DNA of 64,000 bases from CAVONV01 sp963697355 (GTDB lineage: Bacteria; Acidobacteriota; Vicinamibacteria; Marinacidobacterales; DATDRI01), in assembly GCA_963697355.1 (NCBI GenBank), contig CAVONV010000004.1, positions 124,001 to 188,000 of the forward strand. The letters run 5' to 3'. Shown in pieces: positions 26,280 to 35,530 of the stretch. Each line of letters opens with the position of its first letter. Within the stretch, counting starts at the first letter, position 1. The translations under genes and the position numbers were made by a program. Under the pieces are notes generated by a model. That model ran no database searches. It saw only the letters and a program-made list of their open reading frames with translations, and was not told the DNA's origin.

Positions 26280-27155
26280 ATGAAGACAATAAAAATGTTG
26301 GCCTTCACAGTTGGGATCTGTACTTTCGTGACTTTTCTGGCTTCCTCTGAAGGGCAAAACACCGAGTCCAAGCCTCAGTGGACCAACTTCGAGTCGATTC
26401 CACAGTCGGGCATTCCCATCGTCTACGCTCAACTCAATCACGGTCAGGAATATCGGATGGCCGTGGATCTGTCGATGAAGGACGTCTTGCTCGACGAGTT
26501 CATTGTTGTGGGCGCGGGAATGGAGCTCAAAGATCTCGGCGAGACGCAGGAAATCGATTTCTACGGGGACAAGGAAGACGTAGCTGTTTCCTACTTGGAT
26601 TCTTTGGCGGTGGGTGGCCTCGAGAAACGCGGTGTCAAAACGCTCGTCATTCGGGGTGACGATTTGGGATCAGCAGCGGGAATGCCCATTTATGGACGTA
26701 TCGGTTCGGACTTCTTCGAAGCATTTCGTCTTACAGTTTTCTATCCTCGCGACCTGCTGCTCATCGAGCGTTCACCGCAAGACGACGTCCCCCCGGGTGG
26801 TGCCCCGTTTCAAATAGAGGAACGAGCGCTGTCGGTAGAAGTCGTCATCAACGGTTCTTTGACAGAAAGGTTCGTTCTCGATCCCAGCTCATCGATGACG
26901 ATGCTGGACAAGAACTGGGCGACCAAACAAGGCTTGGCCAAGAAAGGTGACCATCGGGTCGACTTGGCCTCTCTTCAGGTCGGTGGATTTCAAATCCGTG
27001 AGGTACCGGCGATTCTCGAAAATCCCAAGAAATGGCCGTATGCACACCGACCGGTCGGGGTGATAGGGGCGAGTCTGTTGCGCGAGGGAGCCGTGACCTA
27101 CGATTTTCCGCGCGGTCTGGTGTGGCTGCGCAGCATCGAGGAAAGCTCCAATTGA
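26280..27155 (+). CDS. Secreted retropepsin-like protein, catalytic motifs degenerate
   Basis: 291 residues from ATG 26280; signal peptide KTIKMLAFTVGICTFVTFLA. Two halves of aspartyl-protease fold: MPIYGRIGSDFFEAFRLTVF and VGVIGASLLREGAVTYDFPRG match the flap/hydrophobic-Gly segments of retropepsin-like proteins. The expected D-T/S-G is RMAVDLSMKD in the first half and FVLDPSSSM in the second, so neither has a proper DTG. Probably a non-catalytic binding protein, or a very divergent protease. Follows the CDF gene by about 10 bases. Confidence 0.7.
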   Translation: MKTIKMLAFTVGICTFVTFLASSEGQNTESKPQWTNFESIPQSGIPIVYAQLNHGQEYRMAVDLSMKDVLLDEFIVVGAGMELKDLGETQEIDFYGDKEDVAVSYLDSLAVGGLEKRGVKTLVIRGDDLGSAAGMPIYGRIGSDFFEAFRLTVFYPRDLLLIERSPQDDVPPGGAPFQIEERALSVEVVINGSLTERFVLDPSSSMTMLDKNWATKQGLAKKGDHRVDLASLQVGGFQIREVPAILENPKKWPYAHRPVGVIGASLLREGAVTYDFPRGLVWLRSIEESSN

Positions 27156-27243
27156 TTTTGTTTTTCCGGAAGACGACCGCAGGCTTTGATGCTCAATGCG
27201 GACGATTAATTAGATGGCAATTGTGGAAGAGGGATCGACAGAA

Positions 27244-29007
27244 ATGACTTTGTGGAAGCGGACACACTCTTGCGGCGTCCTAGGCGCCTCGGATGTTGGG
27301 AAAGAAGTGACCCTTATGGGATGGGTCAGTCGGGTTCGGGACCTGGGCGGGATCACGTTCATCGATTTGCGTGACAGAGACGGGATGACTCAAATCTTGG
27401 TGAGACCCGATGCCGGCGGCGACGTGGTGGACCGAGCTAAGAGCGTCGGGACGGAATGGGTCGTGGCCGCGCGCGGGACAGTCGTCGAGCGAGAAACAGC
27501 TAATCCCGATTTGCTTACGGGAATCATCGAGGTGGAGGTAAAGGAGTTCAGGGTACTTTCGGAGGCCAAAGTGCCACCATTTCTACCCGAGGATGAAAAA
27601 GTCGGTGAAGAGATCCGTCTCCGCTACCGTTATCTGGATCTCCGCCGGCGTAGCCTACAACGCAATCTGGCTATTCGGAGCCGACTAGCCATCGCGATTC
27701 GGAGCTACTTGGACGGCGAGAGGTTCTATGAAGTCGAGACACCGATACTGACCAAGTCCACACCCGAGGGCGCTCGAGACTACCTCGTGCCGAGCCGGGT
27801 GAACAAGGGTAGTTTCTACGCACTCCCGCAGTCGCCGCAGTTGTTCAAGCAGTTACTGATGATTTCCGGTATCGATCGGTACTTTCAGATTCCGCGTTGT
27901 TTTCGGGACGAGGATCTGCGTGCGGATCGTCAACCCGAGTTCACACAAGTCGATATCGAGATGTCTTTCATCGAGCAAGAGGATATCTTCGAGCTCATCG
28001 AAGGACTCTTTGCCTCGATTTTGAGAACTGTAAACGTTGAGATTGACACGCCCTTCCCTCGGTTCACGTTCGACGATGCCATGGATCGCTATGGCACTGA
28101 CAAGCCCGATTTACGCTTTGGTGTGGAAATTGTCGACCTGTCCGACGTCTTCAGGAGCTCTGGATATGGGATATTCGAAAGCGCTATTGGAGGGGGAGGA
28201 GCGGTCCGGGCTATTGCGGCAACTGGGTGCGCTAAGTACTCGCGAAAAGACATCGAGGGATTGGAAGAGCTCGCCAAATTGAATGGCGCCAAGGGACTGG
28301 CATGGGCCCGTTGGACCGACGAGGGAATCAAATCTCCTCTAGTGAAACACGCCGGGGAACCTCTGGTCCGAGAGGCTTTTGGGGTTGCCGGTGGTGCCAA
28401 AGGCGATCTTCTCTTGTTGGTCGCATCGGAGTCCCGGAAAGCCTCCGCCGTTCTCGGAGCGCTTCGCTTGGAGCTCGGTCGACGAGAGGGTTGGGCCGAG
28501 GGAGGGGACTGGCGTTTCTGTTGGGTTACTGATTTCCCGCTATTCGAGTACAGCGAGAATGAGAAGCGCTGGACCGCCATGCACCACCCCTTTACTTCTC
28601 CACATCCCGACGACCTCGAACGGCTCGAAACGGATCCAGGATCGGTTCGCGCGCTGGCCTACGACGTGGTCGCCAACGGTCATGAAGTGGGTGGCGGGAG
28701 CATTCGTATTCACCGTTCGGACCTTCAGTCCCGCATCTTCAAAGCTCTTCAGTTGACGGATGAGGAGGCGAGAGAGAAATTCGGCTTCTTTCTCGATGCG
28801 CTGCAGTATGGTACACCACCACACGGAGGGATCGCCCTAGGATTCGACCGGATCGCCATGCTCGCCGCAGGGGGGAAGAGCTTGAGAGATGTCATCGCCT
28901 TCCCCAAAACGACTTCGGCTCTCGACCTCATGACAGGCTCGCCTTCCCAAGTGGCACAGGAGCAGCTCGATGACTTGGGCCTCGGGCTAGCGCCCCGAAA
29001 GGGCTGA
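27244..29007 (+). CDS. aspS: Aspartyl-tRNA synthetase
   Basis: 587 residues from ATG 27244; an in-frame ATG at 27214 is an alternative. OB-fold anticodon domain (TLMGWVSRVRDLGGITFIDLRDRDG), class II motifs (FRDEDLRADRQPEFTQVDIE, GIALGFDRIAML), and the bacterial GAD insertion domain between them. The bacterial-type layout suggests AspRS; whether it also charges Asn depends on other genes not seen here. Intact. Confidence 0.97.
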   Translation: MTLWKRTHSCGVLGASDVGKEVTLMGWVSRVRDLGGITFIDLRDRDGMTQILVRPDAGGDVVDRAKSVGTEWVVAARGTVVERETANPDLLTGIIEVEVKEFRVLSEAKVPPFLPEDEKVGEEIRLRYRYLDLRRRSLQRNLAIRSRLAIAIRSYLDGERFYEVETPILTKSTPEGARDYLVPSRVNKGSFYALPQSPQLFKQLLMISGIDRYFQIPRCFRDEDLRADRQPEFTQVDIEMSFIEQEDIFELIEGLFASILRTVNVEIDTPFPRFTFDDAMDRYGTDKPDLRFGVEIVDLSDVFRSSGYGIFESAIGGGGAVRAIAATGCAKYSRKDIEGLEELAKLNGAKGLAWARWTDEGIKSPLVKHAGEPLVREAFGVAGGAKGDLLLLVASESRKASAVLGALRLELGRREGWAEGGDWRFCWVTDFPLFEYSENEKRWTAMHHPFTSPHPDDLERLETDPGSVRALAYDVVANGHEVGGGSIRIHRSDLQSRIFKALQLTDEEAREKFGFFLDALQYGTPPHGGIALGFDRIAMLAAGGKSLRDVIAFPKTTSALDLMTGSPSQVAQEQLDDLGLGLAPRKG

Positions 29008-29243
29008 GCAGCAGTCGGGTCGTGGTTTGACGGCTTTTCTGCCCCTGTGCTAGCATCAACATAAGAAATGAGCGAGTTAGAGCAGGTTGCTCTTCGTGAG
29101 CTTTTCATCTTTATTCTTTCCAAGAGTCCCAACCTTGACGTACCCACGCGGTTGATCTAGGAGAAGATGCGTCTCTCCTGATGAGGTAGATTCCTCTTTG
29201 ATAGCGGGACTTTCCGGAACGAGGAGGTAGCAACTCACATCTC

Positions 29244-29462
29244 ATGAAGAAAATCTCGGTTCCCGAGCAAGATACCTTGGCGCTCTTCGGCATACATGAC
29301 GAGAACTTGAAGACTATCGAAAAATCCTTGGACGTCAAAATCGTCAGCCGTGGACCCGAGCTGTTAGTGGAGGGCGATCCTAGTCGCGTGGCTGCGGTGG
29401 AGAACATCTTCGAGCAGTTCTCCGAGATCAGTCGAAGAAGGCTACAAGGTCTCCGCCGGTGA
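29244..29462 (+). pseudogene. phoH: PhoH-family ATPase, N-terminal part (frame broken)
   Basis: The first 72 residues of PhoH (YbeZ): ISVPEQDTLALFGIHDENLK and ELLVEGDPSRVAAVENIFEQF form the KH-like N-terminal segment. The frame ends at 29460-29462. Dropping one base near 29430 restores SEIVEEGYKVSAGDLRVAL, joining it to the next entry as one gene of about 338 residues. ATG 29244. A single-base insertion in an otherwise intact housekeeping gene suggests a sequencing error, but could be real. Confidence 0.8.
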
Positions 29463-29463
29463 T

Positions 29464-30261
29464 TTGCGCGTTGCGCTTCGTTTGGTGAGGCAAGACCCCC
29501 GGGTCTCATTGCGGGATTTTTTCTTGGGGAGTGTGATTCGTTCCTCCAAGAAAAAGGCCGTCATGCCTCGGAGTTTGAACCAGCTGGACTACATCAAAGC
29601 CATCGAGTCCAATGACATCGTCGTAGGGATCGGGCCCGCCGGAACGGGAAAAACTTATCTTGCGGTTGCCATGGCTCTCGCGGCGTTCAACGAAAAGAAG
29701 GTCAACCGAATCATCCTCGCGCGGCCAGCGGTGGAGGCCGGCGAGAAACTCGGATTTCTTCCCGGCGATATCCAAGAGAAGATCAATCCGTACCTACGTC
29801 CCCTGTATGATGCTCTCTACGATTTGATGGACGCGGAGAAGGTGGTACGGCTCATCGAGCGAGGCTTGATCGAGATAGCACCCATTGCCTTCATGAGAGG
29901 GCGGACCCTCAATGATTCTTTTGTCATTCTCGATGAGGCACAGAACACGACGTCCGAGCAAATGAAGATGTTTCTGACCCGAATTGGATTTGGCTCGAAG
30001 GCCGTGGTGACTGGAGATATAACACAGATTGATCTTCCGTCGGGGAAGACTAGCGGATTGGTGGAGTCCATCGATGTCATCTCCAATATCCCCGGCATCG
30101 CCTATGTTTATCTCGATGAGACCGACGTGATACGACACCGGCTGGTGCAGTCCATCATACGTGCTTACGACCGTCACTCTAGTGACAGGTTGAACGCCGT
30201 TCGCAATGGCGCCTCCTCATCGAATGATCGGGCGCTGGATGTTCCAAAGGAGCCGTCGTAG
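29464..30261 (+). CDS. phoH: PhoH-family ATPase, C-terminal ATPase domain (separated by frameshift)
   Basis: 265 residues as annotated from a TTG, but naturally the continuation of the previous entry. Walker A GIGPAGTGKTYLAVAMAL, Walker B SFVILDEAQNT, and GDITQIDLPSGKTSGL are diagnostic for PhoH/YbeZ, an RNA-associated ATPase coupled to YbeY. It opens the conserved phoH-pgpH-ybeY-corC-era cluster. Confidence 0.9.
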   Translation: MRVALRLVRQDPRVSLRDFFLGSVIRSSKKKAVMPRSLNQLDYIKAIESNDIVVGIGPAGTGKTYLAVAMALAAFNEKKVNRIILARPAVEAGEKLGFLPGDIQEKINPYLRPLYDALYDLMDAEKVVRLIERGLIEIAPIAFMRGRTLNDSFVILDEAQNTTSEQMKMFLTRIGFGSKAVVTGDITQIDLPSGKTSGLVESIDVISNIPGIAYVYLDETDVIRHRLVQSIIRAYDRHSSDRLNAVRNGASSSNDRALDVPKEPS

Positions 30262-30264
30262 GTC

Positions 30265-32598
30265 ATGGAATCCGAAGGATCGACACCTCGTAGCAGAAAG
30301 GAAAATGGTCGCCCGCTCCGCGGTAAGTCTATGCATCGAAGCGATCTCTTAGAGCTACTGTTCCGGTCCCATTGGGCTTGGGGCGTGGCCTTTACGATTG
30401 CTCTCTCTGCCATTCTGATCCCCGGTTGGAGTTTCGAGCCCGTCCGCTATGAGTTGGGCTCTATCGCTCCGGTGGATATTAGAGCGCCTTACGACTTCAG
30501 CTATGAGGACGAAGTGACGACTCGTGCTCGTAGAGAAGAGGCCGTTGCCGAAGTCTTGGACGTTTACGATCTGAACAATCAAGCCAGCGTCTTGTCCGTG
30601 AACGCTATCGCTGATGCCTTCAACGTAGGTCGCGAATACCTCGCCGAGTTTGGAACGCTCGATGACATATCTGGTGATCAGCTCTTCTTGGATGTTCGTG
30701 AAGCACTGGGTGTCCAGCTCAATGAAGATGAGTTCTCAGTTCTAGTGGAAGAGGGTTTCCGACCGGAGATCGAGGAAGGACTAGCCGCTGCTCTCGGGGC
30801 GATTCTCCGACGTGACCTCGTTGCGAGTAAGGAACGTCTCGAATCTTCGGGAAGACCCATCACCCGTTATGATGATGCAACCCAGGTGCGTGGAGTCATT
30901 AGAGACTTTTCGTACATCCTTACAACGGAGCAGGCACAACAAGCTCTCGTGGAACAGATTGCCCGGATTCCCGATCTGCGACCGGCATCACGCCGACAGA
31001 TTGCGGCTCTAGGTTCACGCTTCATCACACCGACATTGACGTTCAATTTCGTTGAAACCGAGAAACAGAGACAGGTGGCGCGTGAGGAAGTCGATCCGGT
31101 TTTTTTTCAAGTCCGAAAGGGAAAAGTGATCGTTCGAGCCGGCGACGAGATCAACGAGAACGTGATCCGTCAACTCGAAATTCTCTCTGCCGCCGAGGGC
31201 AGTCGATGGCGACTGGCGAAGATGGCTGGGGCGTTTGTTTTGTCCGCCCTTTTGATGCTGAGCCTTTGGAAGTTGATGAAGCCGGTGGAACCCAAAGCAC
31301 TCTGGAGGAAAAAGACCTTTGCCTTGGTGGGACTCATCATCGTCTCCCACCTCGCTCTGGCACGATTAGTTTTCTTCGTTGCCGGGGCTCTGGCCGGACA
31401 GCTCCTGACCCCTCCGTTCAACAACGAGAGCTCCTATTATTACGTCGTTCCCTATGCGGCGGTTGCTATCCTGGTTAGACTTCTGGAGAACCGACAGTCT
31501 GCCATGTTGGCGTCCGTGATTTTCTCCGTATTCCTCGCTCTCATGTCGGGCGACCTCTATCTTGGTGTCTTCTGCCTTTTGTCCTGTCTAGGCGCGATCC
31601 TCGGCTATCTCCAATACAAACAGCGAACGGCTCTCATCAAAGCGGGACTCTATGTGGGTAGCGTCAACTTTGTCGTCGTTTTCGGTATCGACCTTCTCAC
31701 CGAACGGTTCGCACCGGGTATCACTTTCAGCTTCGACCTTCTGTGTGCCTTTCTCGGTGGGGCGGGAGTCTCGGTCGTTTTGTCGGTTCTTCTTCCGGCG
31801 TTCGAGTCACTTTTTCAACGTACGACGGACATCAAACTTCTCGAGCTCGCTAATCACAACATTCCTGTTCTCCGCCAATTGACGCTAGAAGCGCCAGGTA
31901 CCTATCACCACAGCGTGGTCGTCGGGACCATGGCTGAAGCCGCGGCGGAAGCCATTGGAGCCGGCGGTACTTTTTGCCGCACCGCCGCTCTTTACCATGA
32001 CATTGGAAAGTTGAAGAAAGTAGACTATTTCGTAGAGAACCAACAGGGGCCCAACAAGCACGACAAGCTCTCGCCCCGGATGAGTTCACTTATCATCGCC
32101 AGCCATGTCAAGGAAGGCATCGAGATAGCAAAGGCGATGGACCTTCCTCAACAGATTATCGATATCATTCCACAGCATCATGGCACCAAGTTGATTACGT
32201 ATTTCTATGAAAAAGCCAAGGAGCGCCAGGATCCCTCACTCGGGGAGGTGAGCGAAGAGGAGTACCGTTATCCGGGGCCAAAGCCGCAGACAAAAGAGGC
32301 TGGGATCATCATGATTGCGGACGGGGTCGAGGCGGCCTCACGCACACTGGAAGATCCGAGCCCGGCTAGGCTGAAGGGAGTGATCCGGCAGATTATCGAT
32401 TATATATTCTTGGACGGCCAGCTCGACGAGTGTGATCTCACACTCAGAGACTTGGAGAAGATTTCGCAGAGTTTCCTGCGGGTGCTGCAGGGGATGCATC
32501 ACCACCGAGTCGATTATCCTGGGTTCGATTTCGAAAAGAAGGTCGAGCCGGTAGTATTGCAGGACCAGAACGAAAAAGGAAGAGGAGTTGGAGCCTGA
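30265..32598 (+). CDS. Membrane HD phosphohydrolase (PgpH / 7TMR-HD family)
   Basis: 777 residues. A membrane helix near residue 40, a large extracytoplasmic domain (to about 310), about seven helices, and a cytoplasmic HD domain: YHHSVVVGTMAEAAAEAIGA, ALYHDIGKLKKVDYF, IIPQHHGTKLITYFYEKA, ADGVEAASRTLEDPSPARL. Known members hydrolyse cyclic di-AMP. Starts 4 bases after phoH; ATG 30331 is another possible start. Confidence 0.9.
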   Translation: MESEGSTPRSRKENGRPLRGKSMHRSDLLELLFRSHWAWGVAFTIALSAILIPGWSFEPVRYELGSIAPVDIRAPYDFSYEDEVTTRARREEAVAEVLDVYDLNNQASVLSVNAIADAFNVGREYLAEFGTLDDISGDQLFLDVREALGVQLNEDEFSVLVEEGFRPEIEEGLAAALGAILRRDLVASKERLESSGRPITRYDDATQVRGVIRDFSYILTTEQAQQALVEQIARIPDLRPASRRQIAALGSRFITPTLTFNFVETEKQRQVAREEVDPVFFQVRKGKVIVRAGDEINENVIRQLEILSAAEGSRWRLAKMAGAFVLSALLMLSLWKLMKPVEPKALWRKKTFALVGLIIVSHLALARLVFFVAGALAGQLLTPPFNNESSYYYVVPYAAVAILVRLLENRQSAMLASVIFSVFLALMSGDLYLGVFCLLSCLGAILGYLQYKQRTALIKAGLYVGSVNFVVVFGIDLLTERFAPGITFSFDLLCAFLGGAGVSVVLSVLLPAFESLFQRTTDIKLLELANHNIPVLRQLTLEAPGTYHHSVVVGTMAEAAAEAIGAGGTFCRTAALYHDIGKLKKVDYFVENQQGPNKHDKLSPRMSSLIIASHVKEGIEIAKAMDLPQQIIDIIPQHHGTKLITYFYEKAKERQDPSLGEVSEEEYRYPGPKPQTKEAGIIMIADGVEAASRTLEDPSPARLKGVIRQIIDYIFLDGQLDECDLTLRDLEKISQSFLRVLQGMHHHRVDYPGFDFEKKVEPVVLQDQNEKGRGVGA

Positions 32599-32623
32599 GT
32601 GAACGATGGCTCGAAGATAGTGT

Positions 32624-33196
32624 ATGGCACGGAAGAACCCACGAACCTACAACAAAGGAAAATCTAGCTCGATGACCGATACAAACGACCCGGACATCGG
32701 GTCTCCATCGTCACGCCCTCACGTCAGAAACCTTCAGCGCCGTTACAAGGTCAATCGAGGAAACCTTCTCTTGTTCATGGAAAGACTGGCGAGAGAACTG
32801 GGTGCCGACGAGGCTGCGAGTACGCTGGTCTTAGTGGGCGATGAACGCATGAGAGCCCTCAATCGTCTGTTTCGTGGCTACGACCGGGCCACCGATGTCT
32901 TGTCATTTCCGACGGAGCCAACTGATTTCCCTGGGAGTGAGCCCTATCTTGGCGATATCGTCATCTCGGTGGAGACCGCGCAAAAACAAGCGCTTCGCCG
33001 AGGGTCACATCTCAACCGGGAGTTGCGGGTGCTGGCTCTACACGGCTTTCTCCACTTGCTTGGCTACGATCACGAGACCGATAGTGGCGAGATGAGACGC
33101 ATCGAGTATCGGTTGAGACGCAAGCTGGAAATCACCAATCCTCGTCCTCAGAAGAAGCGAACCGTTTCCTCGGTCAAGAAGACGAGGAAGAAGTGA
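32624..33196 (+). CDS. ybeY: Endoribonuclease YbeY
   Basis: 190 residues from ATG 32624 (ATG 32672 is an alternative). Zinc site HGFLHLLGYDHETD with three histidines; TDVLSFPTEP and YLGDIVISVETAQ are characteristic. YbeY acts in 16S rRNA 3' maturation and ribosome quality control. A basic C-terminal tail (KKRTVSSVKKTRKK) is added. Overlaps the corC start by TGATG. Confidence 0.94.
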   Translation: MARKNPRTYNKGKSSSMTDTNDPDIGSPSSRPHVRNLQRRYKVNRGNLLLFMERLARELGADEAASTLVLVGDERMRALNRLFRGYDRATDVLSFPTEPTDFPGSEPYLGDIVISVETAQKQALRRGSHLNRELRVLALHGFLHLLGYDHETDSGEMRRIEYRLRRKLEITNPRPQKKRTVSSVKKTRKK

Positions 33197-34434
33197 TGAC
33201 CGCCGCCGACCTCACGCTTGGCGGCATCACGCTTCTCTTGGCGTTGGTTCTTTTCTTGGCCGTCATGGAGGTCGCCTTCCAGCAGCTCAGCAAGATTTCC
33301 ATTCGGGCCTACCGCGGCGAGGGATGGAAGATGGAGTTTTTGAGCCAATGTCTCGAAGAACCTATGAACTTCATTCTCCGGCTTCGCATCGGCATTCAAG
33401 GGGCGCTCATCGCTACAACTGTCCTTGTGACGAACTACTACATCTCATCGGGTTTGCCCCGAGCCGTGCTTTTCGCTTTCTTGACGATGCTGCCTCTGAT
33501 TTTGATCTTTCGAGAAGTGCTGCCGAACATCATTGCGCGGAGAAACCCGGAAGGCGTCGTTCTGGTACTGCTTCCCGCGTTTCGTATCTATGCACAGGTC
33601 GTAATGCCCATCTCCCGACCGCTCTCACGAGTCGTCCGCTGGCTCGAAAAGGAAGAGGAGGGCAGTGAAGAGGCGAGTGAAGAGGAAGTGCAAGCCTTCA
33701 TCGAGACCGGTGAGGAAGAAGGCATTCTGGAAGGTGACGAGGGCAAGTTGGTCCAGTCTATCGTCGATTTCGGAGATACCATCGTTCGGGAGGTCATGAC
33801 GCCGCGGCCGGAAATGGTGGCCATTAGACATGATGCGACCTTGGAAGAGCTCGGGGAATTGCTGGCTCGGGAGAAATACTCGCGCCTTCCCGTGTACGAA
33901 GATGACTTGGACCACATTGTGGGTTTGGTTTTTGCCATCGATCTGCTGGGTTATCGTGACTCACCGTCCTCCGATCCCATCGAGCCTCTGATTCGGAAGG
34001 TTCGTTTCGTTCCGGAGACGAAGAAAGTCTCCGAGATGCTCGAAGAGTTCCAAAACAGTCAATCCACCATGGCTGTTGTGGTTGACGAGTATGGGGGGAC
34101 GTCCGGTCTGGTGACGGTTGAGGATCTCTTGGAGGAAATCGTCGGCGATATCCACGACGAGTTCGACGAGGTCGACGAGGAGGTCATCCACGAGGGCGAG
34201 GGTGTTTTTCTCGTTAGCGGCCGTGCCGACATCGACGGGGTGAAGGAACAACTTCATCTGGAAGTCAATGGCAAAGGCTTCGAGACTATCTCCGGGTTCT
34301 TGCTGGACTCACTGGGCAGAGTTCCGCAAACCGGGGAGGTTATTGACCTCGCGGGAATGAAGGTCTTTGTCGTGGACGCCGATGGGCAACGGATCAACAA
34401 AGTGAGATTTCAGTTGGTCCGGAGCGCAACCTGA
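33196..34434 (+). CDS. CNNM/CorC-type transporter with CBS domains
   Basis: 412 residues from ATG 33196. DUF21 membrane domain with four helices (about 1-150), a CBS pair (about 190-320; VREVMTPRPEMVAI, KYSRLPVYEDDLDHIVGLV, VDEYGGTSGLVTVEDLLEEI) and a CorC_HlyC domain at the end. Family members are linked to magnesium or cobalt efflux. Translationally coupled to ybeY and upstream of era, as in many genomes. Confidence 0.92.
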   Translation: MTAADLTLGGITLLLALVLFLAVMEVAFQQLSKISIRAYRGEGWKMEFLSQCLEEPMNFILRLRIGIQGALIATTVLVTNYYISSGLPRAVLFAFLTMLPLILIFREVLPNIIARRNPEGVVLVLLPAFRIYAQVVMPISRPLSRVVRWLEKEEEGSEEASEEEVQAFIETGEEEGILEGDEGKLVQSIVDFGDTIVREVMTPRPEMVAIRHDATLEELGELLAREKYSRLPVYEDDLDHIVGLVFAIDLLGYRDSPSSDPIEPLIRKVRFVPETKKVSEMLEEFQNSQSTMAVVVDEYGGTSGLVTVEDLLEEIVGDIHDEFDEVDEEVIHEGEGVFLVSGRADIDGVKEQLHLEVNGKGFETISGFLLDSLGRVPQTGEVIDLAGMKVFVVDADGQRINKVRFQLVRSAT

Positions 34435-34452
34435 TACACAACCCCCGTCGCT

Positions 34453-34486
34453 AGTACTCAAGTACTCGAGTACCCGAGTACTCGAG
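34453..34486. repeat. Degenerate octamer array (AGTACTCG-type)
   Basis: Units AGTACTCA-AGTACTCG-AGTACCCG-AGTACTCG-AG in the corC-era gap. The core AGTACTCGAGTACT is itself palindromic. Confidence 0.7.
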
Positions 34487-34539
34487 CAGGGTTTGAACAA
34501 AGGCATTGATGAAATGACGCGGCGCAGCCGCAACCACCA

Positions 34540-34578
34540 TTCTGAGTTCTGAGTTCTGGGTTCTGGATTCTGAGTTCT
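34540..34578. repeat. Degenerate heptamer array (TTCTGAG-type)
   Basis: Units TTCTGAG-TTCTGAG-TTCTGGG-TTCTGGA-TTCTGAG, 53 bases after the octamer array and shortly before era. Reverse complement of the CTCAGAA form, so related in style to the other arrays. Confidence 0.65.
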
Positions 34579-34595
34579 TACCGTCATATTAAGAA

Positions 34596-35474
34596 ATGAA
34601 AGCTGGAATTGTTAGTGTCGTAGGCCGACCGAACGTCGGCAAATCGACTCTCATCAATAGGGTCGTGGGACAGAAGGTCGCGATCGTCACGCACAAGCCA
34701 CAGACCACACGGAATCGAATCACCGCCATCGCCGCAACGGGCAAGGCACAAATCGTCTTCATAGATACGCCCGGAATCCACAAGCCTAGACACGAGATGG
34801 ATCGCCTCATGGTGGAGACGGCGGTCTCCAGTTTGCAGCAAGTGGATATCGTCCTCCTCATGATCGACATTACTCAGGCGTTTGGACGGGGAGATCAGCA
34901 CGTTCTCGAGCTCATGAAGAAAGTCGATGTTCCGCTGCTGCTGGCCATCAACAAGGTGGACCAAGTGGCAAAGGAGAGCATCCTTCCTCTAATTGACGAG
35001 TATCAATCCAGGGGGAGTTTCAATGAGATCGTTCCTATATCGGCCCTCGAGGGAGACAATGTCGATCGTCTGGTCGAGGTGCTAGAGGCATACCTTCCCG
35101 AAGGGCCCCCGCTCTTTCCGGAGGATGCCCTGACCGACCTCCCTGAAAGATTCTTTGCGGCGGAAATGATCCGGGAGAAGATCCTGATTCACGTCCATGA
35201 GGAGGTGCCCTATTCGACTGCGGTCCGTGTGGAGTCCTGGGACGACCGCGACGGCATGATCCACGTCGAGGCCTCTGTACTCGTGGAACGCGACTCGCAG
35301 AAGGGCATCCTTCTTGGGCAGGGCGGACGGATGATCAAGAGAATCGGCACCGAGGCTCGGAAAGAGTTGGAGAGCTTCTTGAACACGCGTGTCTACCTCG
35401 GCCTCTATGTCAAAGTGCGGGAGCGCTGGAGGGAGAATCGTCGACTTCTGAGTGAACTTGGCATCGGTGACTAA
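34596..35474 (+). CDS. era: GTPase Era
   Basis: 292 residues, full length. G1 GRPNVGKSTLINRVVGQKV, G2 T in KPQTTRNRI, G3 DTPGIHKPRHEMDRLM, G4 NKVDQVAK, and a C-terminal KH domain (GRMIKRIGTEARKELESFL). Era binds the 3' end of 16S rRNA and assists 30S maturation. Its usual partner recO is 12 kb away here, not adjacent. Confidence 0.97.
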   Translation: MKAGIVSVVGRPNVGKSTLINRVVGQKVAIVTHKPQTTRNRITAIAATGKAQIVFIDTPGIHKPRHEMDRLMVETAVSSLQQVDIVLLMIDITQAFGRGDQHVLELMKKVDVPLLLAINKVDQVAKESILPLIDEYQSRGSFNEIVPISALEGDNVDRLVEVLEAYLPEGPPLFPEDALTDLPERFFAAEMIREKILIHVHEEVPYSTAVRVESWDDRDGMIHVEASVLVERDSQKGILLGQGGRMIKRIGTEARKELESFLNTRVYLGLYVKVRERWRENRRLLSELGIGD

Positions 35475-35530
35475 GGGGATTGGTTGAAAACCAACTGCAT
35501 GAAGCAACAGCATTGTTCATGTGCACTGTA

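Noticed and set aside
29068..29160. A 30-codon ORF between aspS and phoH
   Set aside because: Protein-like at its start, but no ribosome-binding site and no recognisable similarity; may be chance.
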